Positions 51,501 to 58,324 of a stretch of DNA of 64,000 nt are shown piece after piece. The stretch spans positions 227,154,194-227,218,193 of the forward strand of contig OV050031.1 of assembly GCA_920105625.2 (NCBI GenBank), written 5' to 3'. The notes beneath the pieces are model-generated. The model had not been told where the DNA came from, made no database searches, and saw only the letters and a program-made list of their open reading frames with translations. The stretch is from Clusia tigrina (lineage: Eukaryota; Arthropoda; Insecta; Diptera; Clusiidae). Numbering within the stretch: position 1 is the first letter of the stretch; the number at the start of each line of letters is the position of its first letter. The position numbers and the translations under genes are program-made.

Positions 51501-53303
51501 TGTGCGGCCAACACAGCCGACAATGCACACAACCCGGCCCACCACTCCCACACCGCTCGTCATATATCCGGGCGAAGTGAAAGCGGAGCTGGAGCCAAGG
51601 ACTCCACAGGAACTAGATGTGCAGACGCCTGTGGGCGGAATTGCAGTGCTCCGGTGCTTTGCTACCGGCAGTCCGCCGCCAAATGTCACGTGGTCGCGAC
51701 AAAATGTTGTGGTAAGTAGAGTTGCAAACGATTTTGGTCGGGTTCGGAATGTTTGTCATCCGAAACATTACTTCTGCCTTTCCACTCATTGGAAAGCCTT
51801 CGCATCTCCTCACTGTCTCTGATAATTCAGTGTTCTCTGTGTTTTCCCAGATTGATACCAACCAAGGACGCTACGTGCTGACCACCACCGGAGATTTGAC
51901 GATTGTGCAAGTGCGCCAGACCGACAGCGGCTCTTATGTGTGCGTAGCCAGCAATGGCCTAGGAGAGCCGGTGCGCCGCGAAGTCCAGCTCCAAGTCTCA
52001 GGTTTGAATTTGTGGTTTATTTGTTGGTGTTGGTGAAACTGACCTAAGGCATGTTTATTTAACCTCCTCTCCTGTCTGTGCATGGCATGGTGTTTGTGTA
52101 ACGCTTGCATTTGTTATTAACCCCCCGCAAACTGACGGCTAACCCTGAAACAGAGCCGAAAGATATTCCGGCCTACGTGTACGGGGACAGTAACGCGACG
52201 CAAATCGTGACACTGAATAGGCCAGCGCAGGTGCGTTGTCCGGCAGGTGGACACCCAGCGCCGCACGTGAGCTGGTGGCGCAACCGCAAGCGTTTGGGTC
52301 TGGTCAGCGATCGGTTCGAATTGAAGCGAGACTACTCGCTGATGTTCCGTTCCATACATCTGAACGATCTGGGCCCATACACTTGTGAGGTGTGGAACGG
52401 TCGTGGACGTCCGTCCTCTATGAAGGTGACTCTGAAGGCGATCGGTCCGGCGCGCGCGGTCAACAACGACGACGCTCCGTACTTGCAGTACGTGATTGAC
52501 CCAGCCACGGCACCGATTACCGCCAGACCCGCGTACCCCTACCGTCCCACACGACCCAGCGCCGTGCCACCACCAATAGATTTCGTAGAGCCGATCCGCG
52601 GGCCACAATTGGGTAAGTACATGGTTGCTTCATGGCGTAAAGTATCAGTATTTGGGGCATGGCATGACATTGTTACACTCAAGTTTTGACACACTTTGAT
52701 TGATATATTTGCACACATATTTCTCTGTAGTGAGCGCCCAGGCAGTTCTCGGACTTGATCCCCGAAATAGTTACAGCCCGGGCTCCACAATTGCCATGAG
52801 CTGCGCCGTGCAGGGACTACCCACGCCGAGCGTGACCTGGACCAAAGACGCGGAGCCACTGCTGCCCAGCGACCACATACAAATAACCTGTGAGTTCGAC
52901 CGCTGAAAGGTCTCCCAACTTATGACTAACCCCACACCTTCTTTTCTGTCAGCTGAGCCACATCGCCTAGTAATAAGTGACGCTACGACGGAAGACTCCG
53001 GCGTGTACGGCTGCACTGCGCGCAACTCAGTGAGCTACAGCACCAGCGAGGAGCAGATCAACATCGAATGTAAGTAGCCCGCTTTACACGCCTGGCACCG
53101 CTCGGCTTGAAACTTTCCTTTCTGCTCTGTTCCTTGCAGCTGCCATACCCGTGCATCCTGAGTGCATCGACAACCCCTACTTCGCCAACTGCCAGCTGAT
53201 CGTGAAGGGCCACTATTGCCGCAACCAGTACTACGCGAAGTTCTGCTGCAGGTCCTGCACGCTCGCCGGGCAGATCACGATGCTGCACCCCAACGCCGTG
53301 TAG
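18554..53303 (+). CDS. Ppn: Papilin, extracellular-matrix proteoglycan-like glycoprotein
   Basis: Secreted basement-membrane protein; papilins act in matrix assembly and can inhibit ADAMTS-type proteases. Coding exons: 18554-18576, 42705-42768, 42825-43000, 43070-43488, 43556-44165, 44231-44354, 44417-44596, 44658-48129, 48186-48365, 48763-48933, 49064-50118, 50189-50372, 50431-50625, 50694-50864, 51134-51711, 51851-52001, 52154-52612, 52731-52889, 52953-53069, 53140-53303. They join to 8652 nt, 2883 residues, close to the D. melanogaster length as I recall it. Order: signal peptide (1-27); basic RQKR site; seven TSP1 repeats with the ADAMTS Cys-rich/spacer cassette between the first two; acidic then Ser/Thr-rich region; 12 FGCCPDG-type Cys repeats; 12 Kunitz domains; a WAP-like Cys-rich segment; three Ig domains; C-terminal PLAC domain. 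Internal Kunitz exons (48186, 48763, 50431, 50694) are all symmetric phase 1-1, so they can be skipped without a frameshift. Confidence 0.95.
18607..18636 (+). repeat. (AC)n microsatellite
   Basis: A run of alternating AC just downstream of the Ppn first exon, in intron 1. Similar CA/GT tracts occur in the same intron near 31069-31090 and 32739-32788. Confidence 0.9.
19276..19470 (+). repeat. 15-bp minisatellite, 13 exact-length units
   Basis: The consensus GTTCAGTTGATCACA is repeated 13 times with no indels (195 bp). Units differ mainly at the first bases (GTTC/ATTC/GTGC). As 15 is a multiple of 3, the frames stay open: on the minus strand it reads as a CDQLN pentapeptide repeat. Each unit contains the TGATCA palindrome, except those with a substitution. 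Confidence 0.95.
19499..19897 (-). CDS. Unidentified coding-like ORF in Ppn intron 1
   Basis: Open for 132 codons from 19897, with an internal ATG giving about 123 residues (MTIGAVHDEKTTPCF...). The open frame continues a little upstream (QILKLCAECV), so it could be the tail of a longer reading frame. Composition is protein-like: CAEC and later Cys residues, an aromatic patch (WFVDNCWSWDRILF) and a basic amphipathic tail (HQRIEEYIYKSYEMRNK). I do not recognise the family. It lies antisense within the Ppn intron and ends beside the 15-bp minisatellite, whose minus-strand frame is a different one. It may be a fragment of a mobile element, a nested gene exon, or chance. No start with clear context and no splice partner was identified. 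Confidence 0.3.
   Translation of the reverse strand: MKLCAECVTMTIGAVHDEKTTPCFQHFYPDAKQEVPLLALHDQQIEWMEFKFKGFTASRTAWFVDNCWSWDRILFTKGKATISEEGIHQRIEEYIYKSYEMRNKMSSSRIDYKNPGTFGSGRRVQDSNRGGS
19920..22480. other. Ppn intron 1, unannotated stretch
   Basis: No exon, RNA gene or element was recognised. ORFs up to 207 codons (21369-21992) have no family features and overlap other open frames. Confidence 0.5.
22490..25855 (+). repeat. 17-bp satellite array, ~198 units, higher-order
   Basis: Tandem units with consensus AAGATTCCTGTATCGCT fill about 3.36 kb, almost always with exact 17-bp spacing. Unit types recur (ATTCCTGTGTCACT, ATGCATGTACCGCT, ATTGCTGTATCGCT, ATTCGTGTATCGTT) in the same order, giving higher-order repeats. 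The marker TGTATGGCTAAGATTCCTAT falls at about 22581, 22904, 23176 and 23448, spaced 323, 272 and 272 bp (19, 16 and 16 units). Another marker (TGCATCGCTAAGATGCC) recurs at 23991, 24263 and 25334, again at multiples of 17. It lies entirely inside Ppn intron 1. Confidence 0.97.
25856..29110. other. Ppn intron 1, no gene seen
   Basis: Mixed sequence with a (CACT)n run near 27395-27420 and CT/GT-rich patches. An open frame at 26348-26620 has no ATG and no recognisable domain. No feature can be supported. Confidence 0.5.
29116..29823 (+). repeat. 19-bp minisatellite, ~37 units
   Basis: The consensus CTACCCTGTCCTATGCATC is repeated for about 0.7 kb, with scattered substitutions and a few 1-2 bp indels. 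Units vary between TGCATCCTA, TACATCCT and TGCCTCCTA. As neither 19 nor its substitutions create frequent stops on the plus strand, all three plus frames stay open for long stretches; this produces false Pro/Cys/Leu/Tyr-rich ORFs up to 305 codons. Confidence 0.95.
29830..33828. other. Ppn intron 1, no gene seen
   Basis: Apart from CA/GT tracts (30505-30535, 31069-31090, 32739-32788) no feature is supported. Confidence 0.5.
33829..35040 (+). mobile_element. Degenerate LINE (RT thumb and RNase H)
   Basis: MYNTVVRPILTYGSVV at 33860-33907 is the conserved block near the end of the reverse-transcriptase domain of I/Jockey-like LINEs. Downstream, FTDGSKMESGVGAGIFSE at 34282, FQAEVFAIL, IYSDS and HVWVPGHRNIDGNERADELS (around 34572-34640) form an RNase H domain with its acidic residues (D, E, D, D). 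The copy is dead: there is a stop shortly after the RT block, a TAG directly after IYSDS where the family continues, and frame changes between blocks. The 5' half of the element is absent. It lies in Ppn intron 1 in the same orientation as the gene. Confidence 0.85.
37161..37250 (+). repeat. 34-bp tandem repeat, ~2.7 units
   Basis: CTGTGTGATCCCTA starts at 37161, 37195 and 37229, followed each time by a T/G-rich tail and TATATTATGTA. Confidence 0.85.
38810..38935. repeat. Tandem ~56-bp duplication ending in a perfect hairpin
   Basis: GAAAAGTGCTCCTACATCCG and GAAAAGTGCTTCCACATCCA start two ~56-bp units, each ending near AGAGGATGATGG. The second unit runs into a perfect 14-bp inverted repeat: ATGATGGCGTGTGG (38900-38913), an 8-nt loop (AAGCAATG), then CCACACGCCATCAT (38922-38935). 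Confidence 0.85.
42705..45125 (+). other. Ppn: Ppn signal core, TSP1 and ADAMTS-spacer cassette
   Basis: Residues about 8-689. The TSP1 repeats begin at WTDWSSPSECSRSCGGG (~60), WTHMEFDPCSASCGGG (~342), WVEGEWGKCSKGCG (~399), YHLGPWTPCDKLCGEG (~465), WIISQWSGCEACG (~524), WFSSEWSKCSAVCGKG (~580) and WFTGPWGDCSKPCGGG (~642). The W..W..CS..CG signature carries the C-mannosylation and O-fucosylation sites of the family. Between the first and second lie the ADAMTS Cys-rich domain (CDMMLGSDAKEDKCRKCGGD) and the Cys-poor spacer (~228-341). No metalloprotease domain is present, as in other papilins and ADAMTS-like proteins. Confidence 0.92.
45130..46665 (+). other. Ppn: Ppn acidic and Ser/Thr-rich mucin-like region
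   Basis: About 500 residues encoded inside the 3.5-kb exon 8, roughly residues 690-1199. A Glu/Asp cluster (DDSEDDEDCSDEEEDDD) is followed by a long low-complexity segment of Ser, Thr, Asp and Glu with many SST, TDSS and STES steps. This is expected to carry dense O-glycans and possibly glycosaminoglycan on Ser-Gly sites (GSGEDTE, GSGDD). Because of the codon composition the antisense strand is also open for 588 codons; that is a by-product. Confidence 0.9.
46670..47760 (+). other. Ppn: Ppn 12 tandem FGCCPDG Cys repeats (lagrin-type)
   Basis: Twelve repeats of about 25-30 residues with the pattern C..(S/T)..(F/Y)GCCPD...A.G....GC, roughly residues 1205-1565. Variants include FGCCLDG, HGCCADG, FGCCPGD and FKCCADE. 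A Thr-rich linker (TTLPPTTTTEIST) separates the third and fourth repeats. The family places these between the mucin-like and Kunitz regions, as seen here; their biochemical role is not established. Confidence 0.9.
47775..50864 (+). other. Ppn: Ppn array of 12 Kunitz domains
   Basis: Each domain has the C..G.C......W/YY.D......C..F.YGGC.GN.N.F.....C...C pattern. Two are at the end of exon 8, one each in exons 9 and 10, five in exon 11, and one each in exons 12, 13 and 14. Residues run from about 1573 to 2341. The P1 residue (after the second Cys) is G, T, E, S, T, R, D, D, S, D, R, N in order. Only the sixth and eleventh therefore carry the Arg typical of trypsin-like inhibition. Confidence 0.93.
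51134..53303 (+). other. Ppn: Ppn WAP-like, Ig x3 and PLAC C-terminus
   Basis: Exon 15 has a Cys-rich stretch (CEQYSCPEGQQC) and a four-disulfide-core-like motif ending CYTDADCRVDNKCCSDGCG. Three Ig domains follow: GGIAVLRCFATGSPPPNVTW to GSYVCVASNGLG; QVRCPAGGHPAPHVSWWRN to GPYTCEVWNGRG; and AMSCAVQGLPTPSVTWTKD to GVYGCTARNS. The PLAC domain in the last exon has six Cys in ECIDNPYFANC, YC, FCCRSC and ends LHPNAV. PLAC closes most ADAMTS-like and papilin proteins. Confidence 0.92.
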
Positions 53304-53990
53304 ACCCGTCGACAGGGCGGCACATTTCCACACTTTTGCAATCGACGCACAAATCTAGTATTTAATTTGAAGATTCAAGGAGTCAACGATGCAGCGACTC
53401 AACTGTCTGCATCACGTTGCGTTTCCAGTAGAGTATAAATTCCTCAGGCAGACGACGGGAGCGCATCTAGGATAGTAGATATTTAAACTTATTTAAAGAG
53501 AAGCCAAACTAACGCAGTCACAGTGCAAGCGAAGGCGCCGAAGCAGACGCAATCGATGACGAAGTCGTACCCCGAGCCACTGCACCGCACCCCGCGCGGT
53601 CTCCGTAGTAAATTAGCACTTAATTTGTTCCTATTTATTGCCCGCCCAATCAGTAGCATAACCGCACAGCCATTTATGTCCACCCCATCCTCTCCAAGCA
53701 GTCAATCAATCAATCAATCATCAACCAGTAAATTAGAGAACGCGTTCACAGCAGTGGCCTGCAGCACCTGCAGCACCTGCACCACTTGCACCAACTGCTC
53801 CACCTGAACCAACAGCACCACCTGCTCCACCTGCACCACCAGCACCCAGCACGGAACTCTTTTAGTCAGCCGCAAAGCGCCTTCGACGAGTACGTTCAGA
53901 GAATTTGTGCATTGATTTAACTATTAACATTAAATTTAAGCGAAATGATGAAGCAAACGATTTCTGTAAATAAATTTTTAAAAAGTAGAA
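53304..53990 (+). other. Ppn: Ppn 3' UTR
   Basis: Follows the TAG at 53301. It includes a (CAAT)n-like run near 53700-53720 and a cytosine-rich CAGCACCTGC/CACCTGCACC repeat at about 53757-53857. AATAAA at 53969-53974 is the best polyadenylation signal, making the 3' UTR about 0.7 kb. The next gene's ATG is only ~230 bp further. Confidence 0.65.
53969..53974 (+). terminator. Ppn polyadenylation signal AATAAA
   Basis: Canonical hexamer in an A/T-rich context, 666 bp after the Ppn stop, and the last one before the next gene. Confidence 0.6.
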
Positions 53991-54203
53991 TTTAAATCAA
54001 TTTGCGTGTGTTTTATTTCGATGTGGCATCACTGCCTGCGCCCGGAAAATCGATAGGCGCCTGCTACAACCACCCCTGCTGCTATGCTCAAGGCACAGCA
54101 GCTGTTGGCGGCTCATGCGCAGTGGGCGCGTGCAGTGAATTGCAGCAGCAAAACGGGTTTCAAGTGATTTTTCCAGCGGAGTAACAAAGTGAAGAAGTAT
54201 AAA

Positions 54204-55078
54204 ATGTCCCAGCAAGAGGACAGCGGTATCGATAGCGAGGACAAGCAGTCCACCACACTGGAGGATGTCCAAGGGGTAAGTCCGGCGCCAGGCCAACTGG
54301 GAGTGCTCACTTATTGACTCTACTTGGCCTTTGGCTTTTCGCAGTTTCAGCTGCCATATGCACAGAGCAATGCAGGAAGGATGGACACCTACGAAATGCC
54401 TACGCTGCACATGGCAGTGAGTGACTTGGAGGTGAGTTTCAGAGGATCCAAAACGGAGACAGAGCAACACAGAGCCGCCAAGATGGGGACGACAAAAGCG
54501 ACCACAGAAGCACCGTCTGTCAGATCCCAGCCACCCAACACCTGCCGCCTGCTGCAGCGCAAGTTGGAGTTGAAGGTGGAGCGAGCGAAACGCAACTACA
54601 GCCAATACCAGGAGGACCACGTGAGTAAATGCGTCTTTACGTCTTCAACTGAATGTTTCAAGTTGTCGCTTCCACTCTATTCAGCCAAAGAAAACACAGA
54701 GCGAGCATTTGATACCAATCAGCAGGCTGACTATCCCTGGCAATGTGGAGCAGCAGCCGCTTGTGGATTACAAATCGGACGACAGCAGGTAATCTCTTCT
54801 TTCCTTCCAATTTAATTTTAAAAGGCACTCATTGTGTTGGCCTCCACAGCGAGGAACCTATGGAGATCTCTTTCTTCCCTGCTAAACTCAGAAGTAGTCG
54901 CAGAAGGCAGCAGGCAGAGTTGAGCGACACTTTCAGCATACAGGAAATGACGATTGACTCGGAGCTGGACTCGGATGACAGCGGCTCACAGAATCTCGAG
55001 TTGCTACCACCGAAAGCGCGCACCAGTCTATGGGACCAATTCAGAAGCTGCTTCCAGGCATGCTCACCTATGAGCTAA
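54204..55078 (+). CDS. Unrecognised 226-residue protein, four exons
   Basis: Exons 54204-54275, 54345-54620, 54685-54788 and 54850-55078 join in frame (681 nt, 226 residues plus stop). All introns are 61-69 bp with good GT/AG ends, which is strong evidence for a real gene. The protein starts MSQQEDSGIDSEDKQSTTLE and is hydrophilic. It has a basic, possibly coiled segment near residues 95-115 (LQRKLELKVERAKRNYSQYQ), a basic patch (KLRSSRRRQQ), a Ser/Asp-rich acidic stretch (SELDSDDSGS) and an aromatic/Cys tail (SLWDQFRSCFQACSPMS). There is no signal peptide or membrane segment, so a cytoplasmic or nuclear location is likely. The Ser-Asp/Glu clusters look like CK2-type phosphosites (inference). 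I do not recognise the family. It starts close to the Ppn 3' end. The second exon may use either of two acceptors 6 nt apart (54344 or 54350), both in frame. Confidence 0.8.
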
Positions 55079-55106
55079 CGCTCTAGTGGGCTGCTCTTTT
55101 TACTTA

Positions 55107-55518
55107 CTACTCTCTGGACCTGGCTGTCTTCCAACTGTTGTACCTCTGTAGTATGAGTACCGCAAGAATTGGTGCATCATTATCCCAGTTGTAAGCAAAT
55201 CGATCATGAATAAACTTAGAAGACTTGTTGTAGAAGATTGTGTCGTCTATATCATTCATGTACGGGAGTTCAGGCGTGGAAGCATCGAAGAGCCGCCTTG
55301 ACTGCACCGCAAAGTATGCTACATTTTAAATACATATGCTAGGTACACTGCTTATGCTAGATACACTGGTGTGGTGTGAGAAAAATGTTGCATACTTTTA
55401 AGTGCTTTCAAAGACGAAATGCGAACTACTTGTAAAATGTAGAGGGCTGTCTCTTCATTCTCTGATGTTGAGTTTTGAGTATGTGTAAGAACCAATAGTT
55501 TTGCTAATAGGATTAGTG
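55107..55518 (-). CDS. Putative small minus-strand gene, 3' exons
   Basis: Two minus-strand exons fit: 55518-55367, then 55301-55107 ending in TAG, joined through a 65-bp intron (donor GTGTAT, acceptor TTTGCGGTGCAG) at phase 0. The first begins with a hydrophobic stretch (ALILLAKLLVLTHTQ) resembling a signal peptide or membrane segment, then NSTSENEETALYILQVVRIS. The second reads SRRLFDASTPELPYMNDIDD then TIFYNKSSKFIHDRF, ending ILQRYNSWKTARSRE. The start is unresolved: an ATG exon at about 55620 would join in frame only through an intron of ~38 bp, which is unusually short. It could be a real small secreted or membrane protein gene, or a pseudogene. Its stop lies 28 bp from that of the plus-strand 226-residue gene. 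Confidence 0.35.
55209..55214 (+). terminator. Polyadenylation signal for the 226-residue gene
   Basis: AATAAA 131 bp after the stop codon. If used, the transcript 3' end overlaps the putative minus-strand exon at 55107-55301 antisense. Confidence 0.45.
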
Positions 55519-56019
55519 CTGCAACAAGGATGCGAATGCAGATTTAGTATGTAAACCAGTTTTGGTCCGTATTTCGGAGGGAAATGGATTGTCATCATTT
55601 AGCATAGTTGGATTCCACATTCCATACAATTCCATTCAGCAAATATCAGTACGAATAGAAGTGACATAGATGGCCACTAACTCTACCTAGGAACAGTATG
55701 TAGTAGTATAAAATTCGTTGATGGGAATGATTTCCTTCATTGTGGGATTACTCTTGATGACCTCAGTACACTAATTAATTATTTTATATAGGGAATTTGC
55801 AAAAATATGATTTGAAAGTAGCCATCCTTAATCTATATATAAATATAAATGCCAATTGTGATATACTTTGCCCTATTTTGGATATTCACAATCGTGCATG
55901 TTGGAGATTTTGCTATTCATTCAGGGTATGAAAGGTGCAAAGTCCATTCGTTTGGCGGTGGAAGTGTCATTGCCAGGATTATATATGGCAACATTATTAT
56001 ATAGAAATATATTCTGCAC

Positions 56020-56450
56020 CTCCTTTGTAGCCGTACCGTACGTACGACCAAATCGATACTGAAACTTCCGAGGAAGGATTGCAGAACGGTAGTAGGAGTT
56101 CTCACAGGTCACTGTCTAACGGCGGTACATGCTAAAAGGGATGGGGCTCAAAAACAATAATGAATGCAGGAAATGTGGGGAGCAAAGCACAAGAGAAACT
56201 CTGGAGCATCTAATATGCCTATGCCCCGCAATATCTAAAGCGCGCTTATCACATCTGGGAGCGCCTTGGTTTGAAGGACTAGAAGAGGTCGCACAGCTAG
56301 GGATAGTTTGCCTCTTAAGATTTGCAAAGAGCGTCTCCTAGTTCAACGATTCATACTAGAGCTCTTAAATGGATATTCAACTGGCACCGCAAAGGACCTT
56401 GTAGGTCTATCTAGGCTAACCTAACCTAACCTTGTAGCCGTAAGCATTAA
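56020..56450 (+). mobile_element. LINE 3' end (zinc-knuckle C-terminus)
   Basis: The translation includes VLTGHCLTAVHAK, a one-base frameshift, then MGLKNNNECRKCGEQSTRET and LEHLICLCPAISKARLSHLG. The GHC..H....C..C....T..H..C.CP pattern is the terminal Cys/His block of Jockey/I-like LINE ORF2. The coding part ends at 56341; the 3' tail ends with GGCTAACCTAACCTAACC. It is 5'-truncated and frameshifted, so inactive. Confidence 0.85.
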
Positions 56451-57146
56451 AAGCACTTCAAACTGTTGTTAATCATTCATTTAATACTCGAAAAATATCT
56501 CTATCCAATCTATATAAATATATCTATCTTTATACTTATTTAATTAAAATTTTTGTAACATTTTTATTTAAAACTCTATAAAAACATTAAACAAATTGCT
56601 GTTGGCAGTAATAATGCTTCACCATGCGGAAGTGTTCTCGATATCTCTACGGACTTTGTACTGCCAACACACCCTGTAGAAACTTAAACGAGAAATGCGG
56701 CTTGTAATAGGCAAACAGCAACACTTCTCTCTAAGAACACTTGTGTCCGAATCTAAAATATACCATTATGAATATGATTCCTCTGTTTTACGAAATCGGA
56801 GTGAAAATTATGAAAATGGAGTTCTTCGCAGATGGTGCGAAACCAGCCAAACAGAAATTACAGCAAATGACAGAGGGAAAATGCCTCTGAAAAGTATGCT
56901 ATACTTTTTACTATCTATTTGATTGCTCTCAAACTGTTGAGCCAACACCGATCGACTCGGTTTGTATGGATGCGGGTCGTATGAAGATGCTAACAAGATT
57001 CCGAGCATAGTTTTAGGGTGATAGTGATGTGAGTGATGTTTTTGTGTCATATTATTCGGTATAGTTTGCGGCAATTTATGGCAGGATATGGGCAAAATTA
57101 GATAATGAGCAGAAACACTTTCAAAAGCGGGTGGGCATAGCACAAA

Positions 57147-57212
57147 TAGTGTGTGTGTTTGTGTGTGTGTGTGTGTATGTTTGCGTGTGTGTATGTATGT
57201 TTGTGTGTTTGA
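57147..57212 (+). repeat. (GT)n-rich microsatellite
   Basis: GTGTGTGTTTGTGTGTGTGT-type sequence with GTAT interruptions. Confidence 0.9.
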
Positions 57213-57584
57213 ATGCGTGCTTTACTACATCAAAGGTTGAGTAGAATAATACGAAAAAGTGATAGTTTCAAAGTATATTTCTTAAAAGTGTTTTATTTAT
57301 AATTATTCTTATAACAAATATGAAGATGTAATTTTATAATGAAAATAATTTAAATTCAACAATTTACCATAAATTGAAAAAGGTTTTTAAGGCACATTTT
57401 CTTGGATTAAGAGAACTGAAAGGTCGCTCCTAACTCGTGGGTTCTATTAAACGGTGGTTTAAGAACTCAGTCATGTTTTTGGAACAATTCTAATTGCAAT
57501 ATTAAGTTGGACATTTTTTGTATTCTATATATTCCTGCGCTTTATTAGGGCTTCGAAATGGTTTGACGAGTGAATCGGAGGTGC

Positions 57585-57675
57585 GTTGCCACGGTGGTAT
57601 CACAATGTACCCATGGTGGTCTGAGTGAGCTGGTCCGTGGACCGGCTGCGACGATAACCTAATCTAACCTATATT
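57585..57675 (+). mobile_element. LINE 3' tail fragment
   Basis: GGTGGTATCACAATGTACCC, then GGTGGTCTGAGTGAGCTGG and GTGGACCGGCTGCGACGATA, ending ACCTAATCTAACCT. This resembles the 3' tail of the neighbouring LINE (…GGCACCGCAAAGGACCTTGTAGGTCT..CCTAACC) and is probably a second, heavily 5'-truncated insertion of a related family. Confidence 0.55.
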
Positions 57676-58231
57676 CTATTTGGGTATATTTCCCCTGGTC
57701 ACATCTTGACTATATATTTACTGATATGAGAGAACTAGAACGGCCTACACACAAAATATAACACCAGCCATGGAATTGCACCAGCTTCAAAAAGACAGTT
57801 CCTGAAGACAGGGATACAAGTGCTCCTACTACTCCCTTCTCTATTTTAATTAAAAATAGTCTTACACAAATCTTTAATTGGGCACAATGAGTTCGATCAG
57901 GAATATGTCGACCTTCAAGTAACCTATATTGGGCAAGTTACTTATAGAAATGTGTATATTCCAATATAACTGTTATAATAATCCTATTCAAACTCGAGGA
58001 AGGCTTCAATATGACTGAATAATTCAACTGCGTCCTGCTAACCTAATTCAACTCCACTTGCCTTATTTGAAGTATTAGGGCTCTACACTAGGATACATAC
58101 AACCATGAACATGTTCTCCACTTAATGTCGAGAGCGCTTCGCATTAGATATTCCCATTAATATTCGTGAGTCCGAACTTTTTCGCCATGGGCAGTGGGAA
58201 CACTAGAAACACTTTTCCGTAATAACCAAAA

Positions 58232-58237
58232 TTTAAT
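58232..58237 (-). terminator. Possible dynein polyadenylation signal (ATTAAA)
   Basis: On the minus strand ATTAAA lies about 88 bp after the dynein stop. It is a variant hexamer and is not confirmed. Confidence 0.35.
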
Positions 58238-58324
58238 GTGAAAAAGTTGTAATGAAGTGATTTGATGCGATAAATCGCGAAATATAAAAGAAAATCAATA
58301 AAAAATTGAAGTCCGAATCTCTCT

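Noticed and set aside
53997..54620. 207-codon minus-strand ORF
   Set aside because: Antisense to the first two exons of the 226-residue gene, whose spliced frame and phases are far better supported.
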